The position numbers were made by a program, and so were the translations under genes. Below are positions 16,059 to 23,901 of a stretch of 47,102 nucleotides of DNA, one piece after another (within the stretch, counting starts at the first letter, position 1; each line of letters begins with the position of its first letter). A model generated the notes under the pieces. It had not been told where the DNA came from, did no database searches, and saw nothing but the letters and a program-made list of their open reading frames with translations. The stretch is taken from the NCBI GenBank assembly GCA_023426505.1, contig JAFAAP010000243.1:1-47102 (forward strand), read 5' to 3'. The stretch comes from Pseudomonadota bacterium (GTDB lineage: Bacteria > Pseudomonadota > Alphaproteobacteria > Rhizobiales > Beijerinckiaceae).

Positions 16059-17309
16059 ATGCACTTGCTCCACGAGGCAGGCCTGTCCCGCCGTCTCTTC
16101 CTGCGCGGCACCGGCGGATCGCTCCTCGTCGGCTCAGCTCTCGCCATAGCGGGACCCGCCGTCGCGCAGAGCGCCGGCGGTGCCGTGGATTCATCGAGCC
16201 GACCGCCGAGCCGCTCGACCGGCAGGCCCTTTCCGGAGATGGAAAAGGAGATGCCGCACGAGCCCGGCAAGCGCCTGGGCTACGCCATCGTGGGGCTGGG
16301 CCAGTTCGCCCTCAACCAGATCATTCCCTCCTTCGCCCAGAGCAAGTCGTCGAAGCTCGTTGCGCTCGTCTCCGGCAACCGGCAGAAGGCGGAGCAGGTT
16401 GCCGATCGATACGGCGTGGAGCACAGGAACATCTACGGCTATGACGACTTCGACCGCATCGCAGACAACGAGGAGGTCGACATCGTCTACATCATCCTGC
16501 CGAACGCGCTGCATGCGGAGTACACGGCCCGCGCGTTCAAGGCCGGCAAGCACGTGATGTGCGAGAAGCCGATGGCCCCGACGGTCGAGGAGTGCGAGGC
16601 GATGATCCGCGCCGGCCGCGAGGCGGACCGCAAGCTGATGATCGCGTACCGGGCGCAATACGAGTCTTACAATCTCGAAGCCATTCGCATGGCGCGCGAG
16701 GGGGAGCTCGGGAAGATCCGCCTCGTGACGAGCGATCACGGCCGCATTCTCGATCCCAAGGTGCCGGCCGACCAGTGGCGCATGGTGAAGGCGCTGGCCG
16801 GCGGCGGCTCGCTCTACGACATCGGCATCTACTCGCTGCAGGCCGCACGCTACATCACGGGCGAGGAGCCTCTCGAGGTGGCGTCTGCGCAGATCAGCAG
16901 CGACCCGTCCGACCCGCGCTTCAAGGAGGTGGAGGATCTGGTGACGTTCCAGCTCCGCTTTCCGTCCGGCGTGCTGGCGAACCTGTCGTCCTCGTACTCG
17001 ACGTCGCCCGTCAAGCGCATCCAGGTCTTCGGCTCCAAGGCATCCCTCGTGCTCGATCCGGCGACCGAATACTGGCGACACCAGATGATGGTGAAGACCG
17101 AGAAGGAGGAGCGGCGGGTCCAGATCCCGGAAGGCAACCAGTTCGCCAACGAGATGGACCATCTGGTCCAGGCGATCCTGGAGAACCGTGACCCGAAGAC
17201 GCCCGGCGAGGAGGGCCTGCGCGATGTGCGCATCATGCAGGCCGTGTATCGCGCCGCGGCCGAAGGCAGGCCTGTCTCCCTCGAAGCGACGGGATCGGTA
17301 AGGCCCTGA
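16059..17309 (+). CDS. Tat-exported Gfo/Idh/MocA-family oxidoreductase
   Basis: A 416-residue periplasmic oxidoreductase related to glucose-fructose oxidoreductase. A twin-arginine signal is clear: SRRLFLRG (10-17), a hydrophobic stretch and a likely cut after AVA36. The Rossmann domain follows, with GLGQFA (79-84), ILPNALHAEYTARAFKAGKH and the family hallmark EKP (169-171), then the alpha/beta substrate domain. Exported members hold NADP(H) tightly and fold before transport, which explains the Tat signal. It likely works on a sugar or polyol, but the substrate is unknown. It is cotranscribed with the SDR and converges on cfa with a seven-base gap. Confidence 0.85.
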   Translation: MHLLHEAGLSRRLFLRGTGGSLLVGSALAIAGPAVAQSAGGAVDSSSRPPSRSTGRPFPEMEKEMPHEPGKRLGYAIVGLGQFALNQIIPSFAQSKSSKLVALVSGNRQKAEQVADRYGVEHRNIYGYDDFDRIADNEEVDIVYIILPNALHAEYTARAFKAGKHVMCEKPMAPTVEECEAMIRAGREADRKLMIAYRAQYESYNLEAIRMAREGELGKIRLVTSDHGRILDPKVPADQWRMVKALAGGGSLYDIGIYSLQAARYITGEEPLEVASAQISSDPSDPRFKEVEDLVTFQLRFPSGVLANLSSSYSTSPVKRIQVFGSKASLVLDPATEYWRHQMMVKTEKEERRVQIPEGNQFANEMDHLVQAILENRDPKTPGEEGLRDVRIMQAVYRAAAEGRPVSLEATGSVRP

Positions 17310-17316
17310 AATCCGC

Positions 17317-18585
17317 TCAGGCGGAGGTCAGCTCCGCCGCGGGCTTGAGGGTTGCGAGCTTCTCGGCCTCCTTGGCCTTGTAGGCGCGCTGGGTGTCGGT
17401 GATGTAGTCCCGAACGATCGGCGCGGCGTCGCGCCGTCGCGCGAGCTGCATGTGGAACACGAGCTGGCTGCCGGTGAGGAACATCGATTCCGCGCTGATC
17501 AGGTAGAATTCGAACATCCGGCAGAAGCGCTCGTCGTACATCGCCTTGATCGTGTCGCGGTTCGCCTCGAAACGCCGATGCCAGTGGTTCAGCGTCTTCG
17601 CATAATGCAGGCGCAGGAACTCGAGATCCGTGACCCAGAGCTGCGCCTGCTCGACGACAGGAAACACCTCCGAGAGGGCAGGGGAATAGGCGCCCGGGAA
17701 GATGTACTTGCGCAGCCAGGGGCTTGCGGTACCGGGCGGGCTCATCTTGCCGATGGAGTGCAGCACCATCAGGCCGTCATCATCGAGCAGCGCATTGATC
17801 TTGGCGAAGAACTCGCCGTAATGATGCACGCCCACATGCTCGAACATGCCGACCGAGACGATGCGATCGAAGCGGCTCTCAACGTGGCGGTAGTCTCGCA
17901 GCTCGAAGCGGACGCGATGCGAAAGGCCTGCGCGGCGCGCTTTCTCGTTCGAAAGCTCGTACTGCTCCTTCGAGAGCGTGACGCCGGTGACGTCCACCTC
18001 CTCCATGGCCGCGAGATAGAGCGCGAGGTCGCCCCAGCCGCTGCCGATATCGAGGATCTTCAGGCCGGGCTTGAGCTGGAGCTTCGAGGCGATGAGGCGC
18101 AGCTTGTTCTGCTGCGCCTCTTCCAGCGTGTCGTCGTCGCTCTGAAAGTAGGCGCAGGAATACTGCATGCCTTTGTCGAGGAAGAGCTTGTAGAAGTCGT
18201 TGCCGAGGTCGTAGTGGTGCGCCACGTTCTTCTGCGCCTGGCCGACGGGGTTCGCCTGCTGGAAGCGCTTCACCGTGCGCGAGATCCGCTTCAGCACGTT
18301 CTGCAGAGGGTAATTGGCGAGAGACGATCGGTTCGTCGAGAACAGGGTCAGGAAGTCGCGGAGCGTCGAGCCGTCCTCGAAGCTCAGGCGTCCGTCCATG
18401 TAGGCCTCGCCCGCGTGAAGCTCCGGATTGAGGAAGAGCTTGTGGTAGAGCGAGCGGTCGGTCAGCCGCATGGTGACCTGCGGGCCGGGCGCGCCCGCGA
18501 AGACATGCACCCCGCCATCCGCATCGATGACTTTGAGCGTACCGGTCCGCACGAAGGATCGGAGCATGTGGGACAGCGGGAACAT
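17317..18585 (-). CDS. cfa: Cyclopropane-fatty-acyl-phospholipid synthase
   Basis: SAM-dependent enzyme that converts double bonds of membrane phospholipid acyl chains to cyclopropane rings, usually on entry to stationary phase or under acid stress. The 422-residue product has an N-terminal lipid-binding domain (LNPELHAGEAYMDGRLSFEDG) and a C-terminal methyltransferase domain with ILDIGSGWGDLALYLA, VTGVTLSKEQYELS and VGMFEHVG, all family hallmarks. AHHYDLGNDFYKLFLD precedes the SAM motif as expected. It is divergent from the manganese catalase; both fit a stress context. Confidence 0.94.
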   Translation of the reverse strand: MFPLSHMLRSFVRTGTLKVIDADGGVHVFAGAPGPQVTMRLTDRSLYHKLFLNPELHAGEAYMDGRLSFEDGSTLRDFLTLFSTNRSSLANYPLQNVLKRISRTVKRFQQANPVGQAQKNVAHHYDLGNDFYKLFLDKGMQYSCAYFQSDDDTLEEAQQNKLRLIASKLQLKPGLKILDIGSGWGDLALYLAAMEEVDVTGVTLSKEQYELSNEKARRAGLSHRVRFELRDYRHVESRFDRIVSVGMFEHVGVHHYGEFFAKINALLDDDGLMVLHSIGKMSPPGTASPWLRKYIFPGAYSPALSEVFPVVEQAQLWVTDLEFLRLHYAKTLNHWHRRFEANRDTIKAMYDERFCRMFEFYLISAESMFLTGSQLVFHMQLARRRDAAPIVRDYITDTQRAYKAKEAEKLATLKPAAELTSA

Positions 18586-18706
18586 CGAGGCCTCGTCGGT
18601 TGCCGAAAATCGGGGCCGAATGGTTCCACAGTTGCGGGCGGGTGGCTAGAGGGTTCGCGGCGCAGATCAGAAGCGCTCCAAACTACGGCGCATTCAGGGA
18701 AATTCG

Positions 18707-18731
18707 GGAACAACCGAGAGTCGCTCTTGTT
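18707..18731 (+). promoter_or_regulatory. EcfG-like promoter for the manganese catalase
   Basis: GGAAC at 18707-18711, a 16-base spacer and TGTT at 18728-18731: one base off the EcfG consensus CGTT. It lies 61 bases before the catalase start. Manganese catalases are known members of general stress regulons, which makes the site more believable than its score alone. Confidence 0.45.
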
Positions 18732-18791
18732 GGAGAGAGGACCCCTGCAGGGCGGACAAGTCCTTTACATCCCATACGAGAGGAGACGCCG

Positions 18792-19670
18792 ATGTTCTTC
18801 CGTCAGCGGCACATGGCTTATAATGCCAAGCCCGATAAGCCCGACCCGATCTTCGCCAAGATGCTGCAGGAGCCCCTCGGCGGGCAATGGGGCGAGATCA
18901 GCGTGATGATGACCTACCTGTTCCAGGGCTGGAACAGCCGCGGTCCGCAGAAGTACCGGGACATGATCCTCGACATCGGCACCGAGGAGATCGGCCATGT
19001 GGAGATGCTGGCCACCATGATCGCGCGCCTTCTGGAAACCTCTCCTGTCGAGGCGCAGGAGGATGCGGCCAGGAATTCGCTCGTCGGCGCCGTCATGGGC
19101 GGCTCCCGCATCGAGGACGTGCTCGTCGCCGGCATGAACCCGCAGCATCTGATCGTCGGCGGCCTCGGGGCTCGTCCGTCCGACAGCATGGGCAATCCGT
19201 GGACGTCCGCCTACACCATTTCGAGCGGCAACCTCCTGGCCGATTTCCGCTTCAACGTGACGGCTGAATCGCAAGGCCGCCTGCAGGTGGCCCGTCTCTA
19301 CAACATGACGGACGACAAGGGCGTGAAGGACATGCTGTCGTTCCTGCTCGCGCGCGACACCATGCACCAGAACCAGTGGCTCGCGGCGATCCAGGAACTC
19401 GAGGAGGACGGTCTCGAGACGACGCCCGTGCCGTCGAACTTCCCGCAGGACCTGGAGCGGACGGAGGTGTCCTACCAGTTCCTCAATCATTCTGAGGGAA
19501 CCGAGAGCGCGCAGGGCCGCTGGGCCAAGGGACAGGCGCCGGACGGCAAGGGCCAGTTCACCTACGTGGAGCACCCGCCAGCCTACACGGAGGACGAGGG
19601 CCTGCTCAGCCCGGTCGACCCCCGCACCTACGGGACGCCGCCGAAGCCAGTGCCGCCGTCTGCGTCGTGA
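18792..19670 (+). CDS. Manganese catalase
   Basis: Non-haem catalase that dismutates hydrogen peroxide with a dimanganese centre. The 292-residue product (start supported by GAGAGGAGA just upstream) has the expected ligands Glu35, Glu66 and His69 (EEIGHVEML), then Glu159 and His192 (RDTMHQNQW). The order and spacing match the family exactly. The C-terminal tail is rich in Pro, Gly and Tyr, as in many bacterial members. It is divergent from cfa and convergent with uvrD. Confidence 0.94.
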   Translation: MFFRQRHMAYNAKPDKPDPIFAKMLQEPLGGQWGEISVMMTYLFQGWNSRGPQKYRDMILDIGTEEIGHVEMLATMIARLLETSPVEAQEDAARNSLVGAVMGGSRIEDVLVAGMNPQHLIVGGLGARPSDSMGNPWTSAYTISSGNLLADFRFNVTAESQGRLQVARLYNMTDDKGVKDMLSFLLARDTMHQNQWLAAIQELEEDGLETTPVPSNFPQDLERTEVSYQFLNHSEGTESAQGRWAKGQAPDGKGQFTYVEHPPAYTEDEGLLSPVDPRTYGTPPKPVPPSAS

Positions 19671-19684
19671 CGATCGCACGCAGC

Positions 19685-19708
19685 AGGGCGCGCCGGCTGG
19701 CGCGCCCT
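19685..19708. terminator. Hairpin between convergent manganese catalase and uvrD
   Basis: Perfect 10-bp arms AGGGCGCGCC and GGCGCGCCCT around a GGCT loop. The right arm overlaps the uvrD stop codon (19707-19709). It lacks a T-tract but is very stable and could stop transcripts from both sides. Confidence 0.55.
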
Positions 19709-22097
19709 AGCTCAGCGCTTCCACGAAGCTGTCGAGCACCATCTTGCGGCCGGCCTTGTCGAACTCGACCGTGAGCTTGTTGCCGTCCACCGCCTCGATC
19801 GTACCGGGGCCGAACTTCGAGTGGAGCACGCGGCCGCCGGCCTTGAAGCTCGACGCCGTGCCGGTCGATTTCGCCACCAGCTCGCCCTCGATCATCATCG
19901 GCCCGCGTCTTTCGCCGGAGCGACGGGCGGAATAGCCGCCGTCGTCCGTGCTGGCCCGGTGCGCCTGGGCGCGCTGCCAGCCGGGGGTCTGATAGGACGA
20001 GCCGCTGAACGGGGTCATGCGGTCGAAGCGCGAGCCGCCCCCGTATCCGCCATAGGAGAAGTTCGCAGGCGCCTCGACGATCTCCACGTCGTTCTCCGGA
20101 AGGTCGTCGACGAAGCGGCTCGGGATCGTGGAGTTCCACAGTCCGTGAATGCGCCGGTTAGACGCGAAATAGATCTTTGCGCGCCGCCGCGCGCGGGTCA
20201 GGCCCACATGGGCGAGGCGGCGCTCCTCCTCGAGGCCGGCACGCCCGCTCTCGTCCAGCGCCCGCTGGTTCGGGAACAGGCCTTCCTCCCAGCCGGGCAG
20301 GAAGACGGTGTCGAATTCCAGGCCCTTGGCGGCGTGGAGCGTCATCAGGCTCACGCGCTCGGTGGTGTCGGATTCGTTAGCCTCCATCACCAGGGAGACG
20401 TGCTCCAGGAAGCTCTGCAGGTCAGGGAACTCCTCCATGGAGCGCACCAGCTCCTTGAGGTTTTCGAGACGACCCGCCGCATCGGCGGATTTGTCCTTCT
20501 GCCACATGTCCGTGTAGCCGGATTCCTCCAGAACGACCTGGGCGACTTCGGACTGGCTCATGGTTTCCGAAAGCTTCGCCCAGCGTCCGAAGGCCGTGAG
20601 GAGATCGCGCAGGGTGGCGCGCGGCTTCGGCTTCAGCTCGTCCGTCTCGATGATGAAGCGCGCAGCCTCCACGAGCGGCACGCGGGCCGCGCGGGCATGG
20701 TTGTGCAGCACCTGGATCGTCGCATCGCCCAAGCCCCGCTTCGGCACGTTGACGATGCGCTCGAAGGCGAGGTCGTCGGCGGGCTGGTTCACGACGCGAA
20801 GATAGGCCAGCGCATCGCGGATCTCGGCCCGCTCGTAGAAGCGCGGGCCGCCGATGACGCGGTAGGGCACCCCGAGCTGCACAAGCCGGTCTTCGATCTC
20901 GCGCATCTGGGCCGAGATGCGCACGAGAATGGCGATCTCGGACAGCGGATGCTTCTTGGCGTGGAACGCCTCGATCTCCTCGCCGATCAGCCGAGCCTCG
21001 TCCTCCGAGTCCCAGGCGCCGGTGATCGTCACCTTTTCGCCGGGCTCGTCCTCGGTGCGCAGGGTCTTGCCGAGGCGGCCCTGGTTCTTGGCGATGAGCA
21101 CCGAAGCGGCGGACAGGATGTGGCCGGTCGAGCGGTAGTTGCGCTCGAGGCGGATCACGGTCGCGCCCGGAAAGTCGTGCTCGAAGCGCAGGATGTTGTC
21201 GACCTCCGCGCCGCGCCAGCCGTAGATCGATTGGTCGTCGTCGCCGACGCAGCACAGGTTCTTGCGCGCTTGGGCGAGGAGCCTGAGCCAGAGGTACTGG
21301 GCGACGTTGGTGTCCTGGTACTCGTCCACCAGCATGTAGCGGAACCTGTTCTGGTACTGCTCCAGAACGTCCGGATGCTCGCGCCACAGGCGCAGGCATT
21401 CGAGCAGAAGATCGCCGAAATCGACCGCGTTCAGGGTCTTCAGCCGGTCCTGATAGGCCGTGTAGAGCTTGCCGCCCTTGCCGTTGGCGAAGGCGCCGGC
21501 TTCGCCCGCCGGGATCTGGTTGGGGCCTAGGCCGCGGTTCTTCCAGCCGTCGATGAGGGAGGCGAGCTGCCGGGCCGGCCAGCGCTTCTCGTCGATGCCC
21601 TCGGCCTCGATCACCTGCTTCATCAGCCGCAGCTGGTCGTCCGTTCCCAGGATCGTGAAGTCGGAGCGCAGGCCCACCAGCTCCGCATGACGGCGCAGGA
21701 TCTTGGTGCCGATAGAGTGGAACGTGCCGAGCCACTGCATGCCCTCGGCCATCTCGCCGATCACGGCGGCCACGCGCTCGCGCATTTCCCGCGCAGCCTT
21801 GTTGGTGAAGGTCACGGCCAGGATCTGAGACGGATAGGCTCTTTGGGTCGCGATCAGGTGAGCGATGCGGGTCGTAAGCACGCGGGTCTTGCCGGTGCCC
21901 GCGCCGGCGAGCACGAGGACCGGCCCCTCCGTCGCCTCGACGGCCGCCCTCTGCTCCGGGTTGAGGCCGGAGAGGTACGGAGACTGGGGTGCGACCGCCG
22001 CGCGGACGCGGGCGCTCAGGGAGCCGGAGCTCGGCTGATGGGCGAGGTCGTCCTGGGGATCGGGTCGGGTATCAGGCTGATTCATCGGCGCGACCAT
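19707..22097 (-). CDS. uvrD: ATP-dependent DNA helicase UvrD/PcrA
   Basis: SF1A 3'-5' helicase of nucleotide excision and mismatch repair. The 796-residue product has Walker A AGAGTGKT (64-71), motif Ia TFTNKAAREM, Walker B VDEYQDTN, motif III GDDDQSIYGWRGA, motif IV RLERNYRST, motif V MTLHAAKGLEFD and motif VI HVGLTRARRRA. The C-terminal 55 residues form the Tudor-like domain of PcrA/UvrD (GGRVLHSKFGPGTIEAV) that binds RNA polymerase or UvrB. Two starts are possible, ATG at 22097 or 22085. A Gly/Tyr-rich linker precedes the Tudor-like domain. Confidence 0.95.
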   Translation of the reverse strand: MVAPMNQPDTRPDPQDDLAHQPSSGSLSARVRAAVAPQSPYLSGLNPEQRAAVEATEGPVLVLAGAGTGKTRVLTTRIAHLIATQRAYPSQILAVTFTNKAAREMRERVAAVIGEMAEGMQWLGTFHSIGTKILRRHAELVGLRSDFTILGTDDQLRLMKQVIEAEGIDEKRWPARQLASLIDGWKNRGLGPNQIPAGEAGAFANGKGGKLYTAYQDRLKTLNAVDFGDLLLECLRLWREHPDVLEQYQNRFRYMLVDEYQDTNVAQYLWLRLLAQARKNLCCVGDDDQSIYGWRGAEVDNILRFEHDFPGATVIRLERNYRSTGHILSAASVLIAKNQGRLGKTLRTEDEPGEKVTITGAWDSEDEARLIGEEIEAFHAKKHPLSEIAILVRISAQMREIEDRLVQLGVPYRVIGGPRFYERAEIRDALAYLRVVNQPADDLAFERIVNVPKRGLGDATIQVLHNHARAARVPLVEAARFIIETDELKPKPRATLRDLLTAFGRWAKLSETMSQSEVAQVVLEESGYTDMWQKDKSADAAGRLENLKELVRSMEEFPDLQSFLEHVSLVMEANESDTTERVSLMTLHAAKGLEFDTVFLPGWEEGLFPNQRALDESGRAGLEEERRLAHVGLTRARRRAKIYFASNRRIHGLWNSTIPSRFVDDLPENDVEIVEAPANFSYGGYGGGSRFDRMTPFSGSSYQTPGWQRAQAHRASTDDGGYSARRSGERRGPMMIEGELVAKSTGTASSFKAGGRVLHSKFGPGTIEAVDGNKLTVEFDKAGRKMVLDSFVEALS

Positions 22098-22220
22098 GGA
22101 TCAAAAGGCGAACGGCGTCGAGGCCGGAAATGAGGGCGATCCTGCCGCAGGGCGGAACTCCGTTGTATGGATCGGCGTCCCCATCCATATGTTCCTGTGT
22201 GCATTCGAAAGGGTCGAAAG
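22098..22220. promoter_or_regulatory. uvrD/small exported protein intergenic region with inverted repeat
   Basis: TATGGAT and ATCCATA form perfect 7-bp arms around a 10-base loop at 22166-22189, about 30 bases before the small gene and 70 from uvrD. It may be an operator or a leader hairpin. No clear promoter is visible, and no LexA-like box was found. Confidence 0.35.
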
Positions 22221-22487
22221 ATGCGTATCGTGGTGCTGGCGGCGGTATTCCTGGGACTGGCGCTCCCGGCGGCGGCTCAGACGCTGCCCCGCAAGAGCCC
22301 AGCGGAGCGCCAGTCCGACCGGATCAACCGGTCGATCCTGCAGGAGGGACGACAGCTCCGGCGCGACGAGCAGATCCAGATCGACCGCAACCAGATCCGC
22401 CAGGACATCGATCGCCGGTACAACATGTCCAATCCACGGCCGCCGGCGCGGATCGGGACCTGTCCTCCGGGCTCGGTCGGCTGCTAG
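22221..22487 (+). CDS. Small exported protein of unknown function, 88 residues
   Basis: A signal peptide (MRIVVLAAVFLGLALPAAAQ, cut near Ala19/Gln20) precedes a mature part of about 68 residues that is very polar, with alternating Arg, Asp and Gln (RQLRRDEQIQIDRNQIRQDI), followed by a Pro-rich end with two cysteines (IGTCPPGSVGC), possibly a disulfide. The start is chosen because it begins the signal peptide and follows GAAAGGG. Small Arg/Gln-rich periplasmic proteins like this are frequent in the Hyphomicrobiales but I know no function. Confidence 0.6.
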   Translation: MRIVVLAAVFLGLALPAAAQTLPRKSPAERQSDRINRSILQEGRQLRRDEQIQIDRNQIRQDIDRRYNMSNPRPPARIGTCPPGSVGC

Positions 22488-22580
22488 TCGTCTCCGCACT
22501 GGCGATCTTGTCAGCGGCCAAGTGCCGGTTGGCGCGCGTTCTGCTAAGGTCGGAGACGCGATGCTTGGCTGGAGGGTCAC

Positions 22581-23165
22581 ATGTACCTGCAGACGATCGG
22601 TGAAGACGAAGCCACGGGCGCGGTTGCGGACATCTTCGAGAAGCAGAAGGCCCAGCTCGGCTTCGTGATGGCGACCGCCAAGGCCTTCACGTCCCGGCCT
22701 GACCTGCTGCCGATCTACACGGAGTTCTCCGACAGGATCCGCGCAGGCTTTTCCCTCGGCTTGAGGGAGTGGCGGCTCATCACGCTCATCGCCGCCAAGC
22801 ATATCCCCTCGACCTATTGCTCCTACGTGTACGGCAAGCAGCTGATCGCCGATCTGGGGTCGAAGGACGCCGTGATGGCCATCCAGCGCGATTTCCGGAA
22901 TGCGGGACTGTCGGCCAAGGATGTCGAGATGCTGGCCTATGCGGAGAAGATCGCGAGGGATGCGTCGCAGGTGTCTCGGGCGGATATCGACCGGCTGAGG
23001 TCGGTCGGCTTCACGGATCGGGAGATTTGCGACATCGCTCTCTGCGCCTCGTTCCGGTGCTTCGTCAGCCGCTTCTTCGACGCGGTCGGAGCAGGGCCGG
23101 AAGCGGCCTATGTGGACGAGGATCCGGAGTTCCGCGCCGCCATGACGGTCGGCAAAGCCTATTGA
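22581..23165 (+). CDS. Carboxymuconolactone decarboxylase/AhpD-like protein lacking the CxxC-His site
   Basis: A 194-residue helical protein of the AhpD/CMD superfamily, similar to the uncharacterised peroxidase-related enzymes. A GGAGGG Shine-Dalgarno at 22571-22576 fixes the start. The region aligning with the AhpD active site C-x2-C-x3-H reads STYCSYVY: the first Cys is Ser and the His is Tyr, while the second Cys is kept. A thiol-peroxidase role is therefore doubtful. The C-terminal half carries EMLAYAEKIARDASQVSRADIDRLRSVGF, the typical helix pair. It stands alone between short genes, so context gives no substrate. Confidence 0.75.
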   Translation: MYLQTIGEDEATGAVADIFEKQKAQLGFVMATAKAFTSRPDLLPIYTEFSDRIRAGFSLGLREWRLITLIAAKHIPSTYCSYVYGKQLIADLGSKDAVMAIQRDFRNAGLSAKDVEMLAYAEKIARDASQVSRADIDRLRSVGFTDREICDIALCASFRCFVSRFFDAVGAGPEAAYVDEDPEFRAAMTVGKAY

Positions 23166-23178
23166 AGCGTGTGGCCGA

Positions 23179-23721
23179 TCAGTGCCGAGTGCCGCCGGCG
23201 AGCGCCGGCTCCATCAGGTCGCGTCTCGCCGGGATGCCGATGATGCGCCCGAGGGCCTGAGGCCGCGCGAGTCGGGTGTGGGCTGCCTTCATCACCGCGA
23301 GATTGGCTGCGATGTCGTCCGGGAACGGCGAGACCTTCCGGGTCTCCATGTCCATGTGGAGGGACAGGCCCTCCATGGTGGCCGCGACCCATCCTTCGAC
23401 CGCGTGCCGGATTTCGAGATAGTAATGGATGCGCTTCTCGTCGTAGTCGACGAGTTGAAGGGTCACGCGAACCTCGTCCCTGGCCTTCAATTCACGCTTG
23501 TAGAGGGTGTGGATCTCCGCCGCGAAGAAGGAGGCCTTGCGCTCCTCCAGGTAGTCCTGTCCCAGACCGACGAGGCCGAAGCCCTCTTCGACGGCGCGGT
23601 CGAACAGCACATGGTAATAGGCCATGTTCATATGGCCGTTATAGTCGATCCAAGCCGGCGACACCCGCATCGTCGACGAGACGAAGGGGGCAAAGAAGAA
23701 GACTGGGACACGCTTCTCCAT
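23179..23721 (-). CDS. Acyl-CoA thioesterase-like hotdog protein
   Basis: A 180-residue single hotdog-fold protein. WIDYNGHMNMAYYHVLFDRA is the hallmark of the 4-hydroxybenzoyl-CoA thioesterase class; the Asp and the N-G-H-M segment lie where the catalytic residues sit in that family. Members with this form include thioesterases linked to carnitine dehydrogenases, but no carnitine gene is nearby. It converges on the AhpD-like gene with a 13-base gap and diverges from the D-lactate dehydrogenase gene. The acyl substrate is unknown. Confidence 0.82.
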   Translation of the reverse strand: MEKRVPVFFFAPFVSSTMRVSPAWIDYNGHMNMAYYHVLFDRAVEEGFGLVGLGQDYLEERKASFFAAEIHTLYKRELKARDEVRVTLQLVDYDEKRIHYYLEIRHAVEGWVAATMEGLSLHMDMETRKVSPFPDDIAANLAVMKAAHTRLARPQALGRIIGIPARRDLMEPALAGGTRH

Positions 23722-23759
23722 TGTCAGCGCTCGACCTTCATTGGCGTCAAAAGATCACC

Positions 23760-23778
23760 TCTTCTTCCCTAAAGAAGA
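23760..23778. repeat. Short inverted repeat in the thioesterase/dehydrogenase intergenic region
   Basis: TCTTCTT and AAGAAGA, seven perfect base pairs around CCCTA, lie 39 bases upstream of the thioesterase start. The rest of the 180-base divergent region (23722-23901) shows no recognisable promoter. Confidence 0.3.
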
Positions 23779-23901
23779 AACGTTAGCACAGTTCGAATGG
23801 TAATCCATAACCTTCGACCAAGTTTGTCATGCGCAGTGTCGCCTTTGCAATCGTTTTGCTAGGAAGGGGCTCAAGGTTCACCAAATTGATCTGAAGCGTC
23901 C

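Noticed and set aside
18603..18627. GGAAC on the minus strand upstream of cfa as an EcfG site
   Set aside because: At spacings of 16 or 17 bases the downstream element is TCGG or CGGC, two or more mismatches from CGTT.
19821..21530. A 569-codon plus-strand frame opposite uvrD
   Set aside because: Antisense shadow with no recognisable domain; UvrD motifs on the minus strand are complete.
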